Of a DNA stretch of 64,000 nucleotides, positions 61,412-64,000 are shown piece by piece (within the stretch, counting starts at the first letter, position 1; every line of letters starts with the position of its first letter). Origin of the DNA: Azospirillum sp. OGB3 (GTDB lineage Bacteria > Pseudomonadota > Alphaproteobacteria > Azospirillales > Azospirillaceae); contig NZ_JACHYN010000015.1 in assembly GCF_014192915.1 (NCBI RefSeq), positions 62,001 through 126,000 of the forward strand. The letters are read 5' to 3'. Made by a program: the position numbers and the translations under genes. The notes beneath the pieces were generated by a model. It did no database searches. It saw only the letters and a program-made list of their open reading frames with translations, and had not been told where the DNA came from.

Positions 61412-63136
61412 ATGAGCAAAAGCAAGACAACCAAGCGTGTCGCGCCCAGCCGGCCCGTCTCGGCCCTGCTGCCCCTGATCGGGCTGGCCGACCGTGAGAT
61501 CCTGACCCGGCTGGTGGTGACCGGCTGCGTCGCCGCCGCCGCCAACCTCATCAGCCTGATGAGCCTCAGCGCCGAGCTGAACGGCTGGATGCGCGGCGAG
61601 GTGCTGGACACCCCCTTCCTGATCTTCTGCCTGGCGCTTCTGGTCTCCTACAGCTTCAGCAAGCGCTTCGTCGGGCTGGTGCTGACCACCGGCTTCAGCG
61701 CGCTGGCCGGGGTGCGTCGGCGCTTCCTGCAGACCGTCACTCTGGGCAACCACGCCGACATCCTCGACATGCAGGCCCGGCGCTCCTTCGACCTCGGCAA
61801 CCACCATCTGGAGCGCATCGCGGCGCTTCTGCCCAACCTGTCGATCGCCGCCAACATGATGCTGGTGGCGGTCGTGGCCTACCTCTACCTGTGGACGCTG
61901 ACCACGGTGGGCGCCACGCTGCTTCTGGTGGCCGGCGCGATGATCGGCGGCTGGTACGTGCGCGAGGCGCAGCGGACCCGCGCCCTGCTGGGCCAAGCCA
62001 AGGAGTCCGAGGTGCGGATGCTCCAGGGCTTCTCCGAGATCGTCGGCGGCAACGCCGAGATCAAGCTGGGCAAGGCGCGGCGCGATGAGCTGGCCCAGGC
62101 GGTCGAGGCCGACGTCGCCCAATGGGAGGACCTGAAGCGGCGCCACGGGCGCAATCTGGGGGAGCTGTTCTCCTGGATCGCCACCATCGTCATCGGCTTC
62201 TCCGCGGTCTTCGTCTTCATCTTCCCGCGCATGGGCGCGCTGTCGGCGGCGGAGCTCCCGCTGGTGACCTCGGTCATCCTGTTCCTCGCCCGGCCGCTGT
62301 CGAAGTTCCTCAACGCCGTGCCCGACTACATCGCGGCGGAGGATGCGGCGAACCAGCTCACCACCCTGCTGGCCGCCATGCCGGCGGCGGAGTACGCGCC
62401 GTCGAAGCTGGCCCGCGCGCCGCGCCGCTTCTCCGCCATCGAGCTGCGCGGCGTGCGCTTCGCCTACCGCGCCGGGATGCGGCCCGAGCCCTTCGTGATC
62501 GGCCCCATCGACATGACCATCCCGGCGGGCAGCGTCGTCGGCATCGTCGGCGCCAACGGGTCGGGCAAGTCCACCCTGCTGCGCGTCATCCCGCTGCTGT
62601 TCCGCCCGGACGAGGGGCAGGTCCTGCTCGACGGGCAGGCGGTGGAGGGCGACCGGCTGGAGAGCTACCGCGACCTGTTCTGCGCGGTGTTCCAGGACCA
62701 CCACCTGTTCACCCGCCTGCCGCAGGGGCCGACCTTCGACGCGGAGCTGTTCCGCGAGATGCTGGCCTATCTGAAGATCGACCATCTGGTTCCGGAGACC
62801 GGCGACGGCCTGCTGAACCGCGACCTCTCCAAGGGCCAGCGCCGCCGCGTCGCCCTGGCCGTCGCGGTCGCGGAGGGGCGTCCGATCATCATCCTCGACG
62901 AATGGACGTCCGACCAGGACGCCGAGTTCCGCACCCGCTTCGCCAACGAGATCATCGGCAAGCTGCGGGCGCTCGGCCGCACCGTGATCTTCGTGTCGCA
63001 CGACGGCAACGCCGCGTCGGTCTGCGACGTGACCATCCACATGACCAACGGCCAAATGACAAACGGGCAGATGGACACGCCGGCCGACAAGGCCGCGTCC
63101 CGCCCCGCCACGGCTTTGCTCCAGGAGACCGCGTGA
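61412..63136 (+). CDS. Cyclic-peptide-type ABC exporter (SyrD/PvdE-like), membrane plus ATPase
   Basis: A 574-residue half-transporter. Six membrane segments span about residues 33-300, followed by an ATPase with Walker A GANGSGKST at about 380-388, signature LSKGQRRR near 472, and the characteristic Walker B/D-loop IIILDEWTSDQDAEF. The combination of LS(K/T)GQRxR and DEW(x)xDQD is the fingerprint of the SyrD/PvdE/YojI group, which exports small peptides or siderophore precursors across the inner membrane. The C-terminus has a short internal repeat (TNGQMTNGQM). It starts ten bases after the binding-protein gene and lies one base before the SPFH start. Confidence 0.88.
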   Translation: MSKSKTTKRVAPSRPVSALLPLIGLADREILTRLVVTGCVAAAANLISLMSLSAELNGWMRGEVLDTPFLIFCLALLVSYSFSKRFVGLVLTTGFSALAGVRRRFLQTVTLGNHADILDMQARRSFDLGNHHLERIAALLPNLSIAANMMLVAVVAYLYLWTLTTVGATLLLVAGAMIGGWYVREAQRTRALLGQAKESEVRMLQGFSEIVGGNAEIKLGKARRDELAQAVEADVAQWEDLKRRHGRNLGELFSWIATIVIGFSAVFVFIFPRMGALSAAELPLVTSVILFLARPLSKFLNAVPDYIAAEDAANQLTTLLAAMPAAEYAPSKLARAPRRFSAIELRGVRFAYRAGMRPEPFVIGPIDMTIPAGSVVGIVGANGSGKSTLLRVIPLLFRPDEGQVLLDGQAVEGDRLESYRDLFCAVFQDHHLFTRLPQGPTFDAELFREMLAYLKIDHLVPETGDGLLNRDLSKGQRRRVALAVAVAEGRPIIILDEWTSDQDAEFRTRFANEIIGKLRALGRTVIFVSHDGNAASVCDVTIHMTNGQMTNGQMDTPADKAASRPATALLQETA

Positions 63137-63137
63137 C

Positions 63138-64000
63138 ATGGCTGACCAGGCCTTCACCTACGACGACGCCGACGCGACGCCGCAGCCGAAGTCGCGCCTG
63201 CGCGCGCTGCTCGGCAACTGGTACGAGGAGCACCGCCGGTCGCTGCTGTGCACGCTGCTGGTCGGCATCCTGATCTTCCTCTACTTCGCGCCGTCGATCG
63301 TCGTCTTCATTCCCGCCGGCCACGGCGGCGTGCTGTGGAAGCGCTTCCACCAGGGCACCCAGATGGGTCCGGCCCTGGCCGAGGGCGTGCACGTCATCTT
63401 CCCCTGGGACAAGATCGAGGTCTACGACCTGCGCCTGCAGGAGGACACCCGCTCCTACTCGGCGATCGCCAACGACGGCCTGAACGTCAGCATCGAGATC
63501 ACGGTGCGCTACCGCCCCTACGCGGAGATGCTGGCCGCCCTGCACAAGAACGTCGGGCCGAACTATCTGGAAGTGCTGCTGGTGCCGGAGGTCGGGTCGG
63601 TCTCGCGCGAGATCGTGTCGCGCTTCAAAGCCGACGAACTTTACGCCCACCGCCGCCTGCGCGTTCAGACCGAAACCTTCGAGCAGGTCGCCGACCGCGT
63701 GATGTACGCCCAGATCATCGGGGCCGAGGACACGCCGAAGCCCGACGGGCGGACCAAGACCGGTTACCTGCTGATTCAGGACATCCTGATCCGCAACGTC
63801 TCGCTGCCCGAAGCGATCATGGTGTCGATCGAGCGCAAGATCCAGCAGGACCAGGCCGCCCAGGAATACCAGTTCCGCCTCCAGCGCGAGCTGTTCGAGA
63901 GCCAGCGCAAGCAGCTCGAAGGACAGGGCATCCGCGCCTTCCAGGAGACGGTCCAGGCCAACCTGACCGAGAACTATCTGCGCTGGCGCGGCATCGAGGC
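63138..64000 (+). CDS. SPFH/prohibitin (Band 7) membrane protein, 3' end off the window
   Basis: The first 287 residues of a membrane protein are present. A single N-terminal membrane helix (about residues 35-57) precedes the SPFH domain (IVVFIPAGHGGVLWKRFHQGTQMG, LAEGVHVIFPWDKIEVYDLRLQ, LNVSIEITVRYRPY) and the start of a coiled-coil helix rich in Gln, Glu and Arg (KIQQDQAAQEYQFRLQRELF). SPFH proteins form ring or cage assemblies around membrane proteins and are often tied to proteases or stress response. The ATG at 63138 follows the exporter stop by one base, so translation is coupled. The rest of the gene is not visible. Confidence 0.88.
   Translation, partial: MADQAFTYDDADATPQPKSRLRALLGNWYEEHRRSLLCTLLVGILIFLYFAPSIVVFIPAGHGGVLWKRFHQGTQMGPALAEGVHVIFPWDKIEVYDLRLQEDTRSYSAIANDGLNVSIEITVRYRPYAEMLAALHKNVGPNYLEVLLVPEVGSVSREIVSRFKADELYAHRRLRVQTETFEQVADRVMYAQIIGAEDTPKPDGRTKTGYLLIQDILIRNVSLPEAIMVSIERKIQQDQAAQEYQFRLQRELFESQRKQLEGQGIRAFQETVQANLTENYLRWRGIE

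Overview
The window is very GC-rich, densely packed DNA of an alphaproteobacterium. The gene mix (several ABC uptake operons, a chemotaxis receptor, CstA, an STN-type TonB receptor, an alpha-ketoglutarate-semialdehyde route and a type I secreted giant protein) and the codon style fit Azospirillum or a close relative; this is inference from style and content. No rRNA, tRNA, CRISPR array, transposase or integrase was seen.

Bases 1-12,100 hold a GntR regulator running off the left edge, diverging from an NMT1-type ABC uptake operon that ends in a formamidase-like hydrolase and an ornithine-cyclodeaminase-family enzyme. A chemotaxis receptor, glutamine-dependent NAD+ synthase, a convergent two-gene cassette (nitrilase-fold protein plus winged-helix protein) and a secreted SGNH hydrolase follow. 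Bases 12,163-15,830 are a polar amino-acid ABC operon led by its FCD/GntR regulator, with a perfect palindromic operator just upstream. A probable general-stress operon (SDR, Zn alcohol dehydrogenase, membrane protein) and cstA with its YbdD-type partner reach 21,001.

Bases 21,146-26,735 are an iron operon: STN/TonB-dependent siderophore receptor, DUF4198 protein, DUF3649 protein, PepSY reductase-like protein and DUF3325 protein, under a Fur-like box. From 26,878 a LacI regulator faces a catabolic operon across five overlapping operator-like palindromes. That operon encodes an SDR, a class III CoA-transferase, a leaderless solute-binding-fold protein, an enoyl-CoA hydratase, an FAH-family dehydratase, a semialdehyde dehydrogenase and a CUT1 sugar ABC importer, ending at a strong hairpin at 39,606.

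The unusual part is 39,713-64,000. A 2,272-residue repeat protein is followed by a complete type I secretion system (TolC-like, ABC, HlyD-like). Then comes a translationally coupled operon: a 1,028-residue protein that joins a type I periplasmic-binding domain, a beta domain resembling the extracellular domain of pentameric ligand-gated channels, and an MscS pore; a small lipoprotein; and divergent TssJ-, TssL- and TssM-like proteins, the last without a Walker A lysine. No tube, sheath, baseplate or ClpV genes of a type VI system are present. A further cassette (DUF697-like protein, 56-residue membrane protein, leadered solute-binding protein, SyrD/PvdE-type ABC exporter, SPFH protein) runs off the right edge. 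My main hypothesis is an envelope sensing or gating complex: a ligand-gated MscS channel with a trans-envelope TssJLM-like scaffold, possibly tied to the secreted giant surface protein. The domain readings come from motif recognition by eye and need profile or structure searches.
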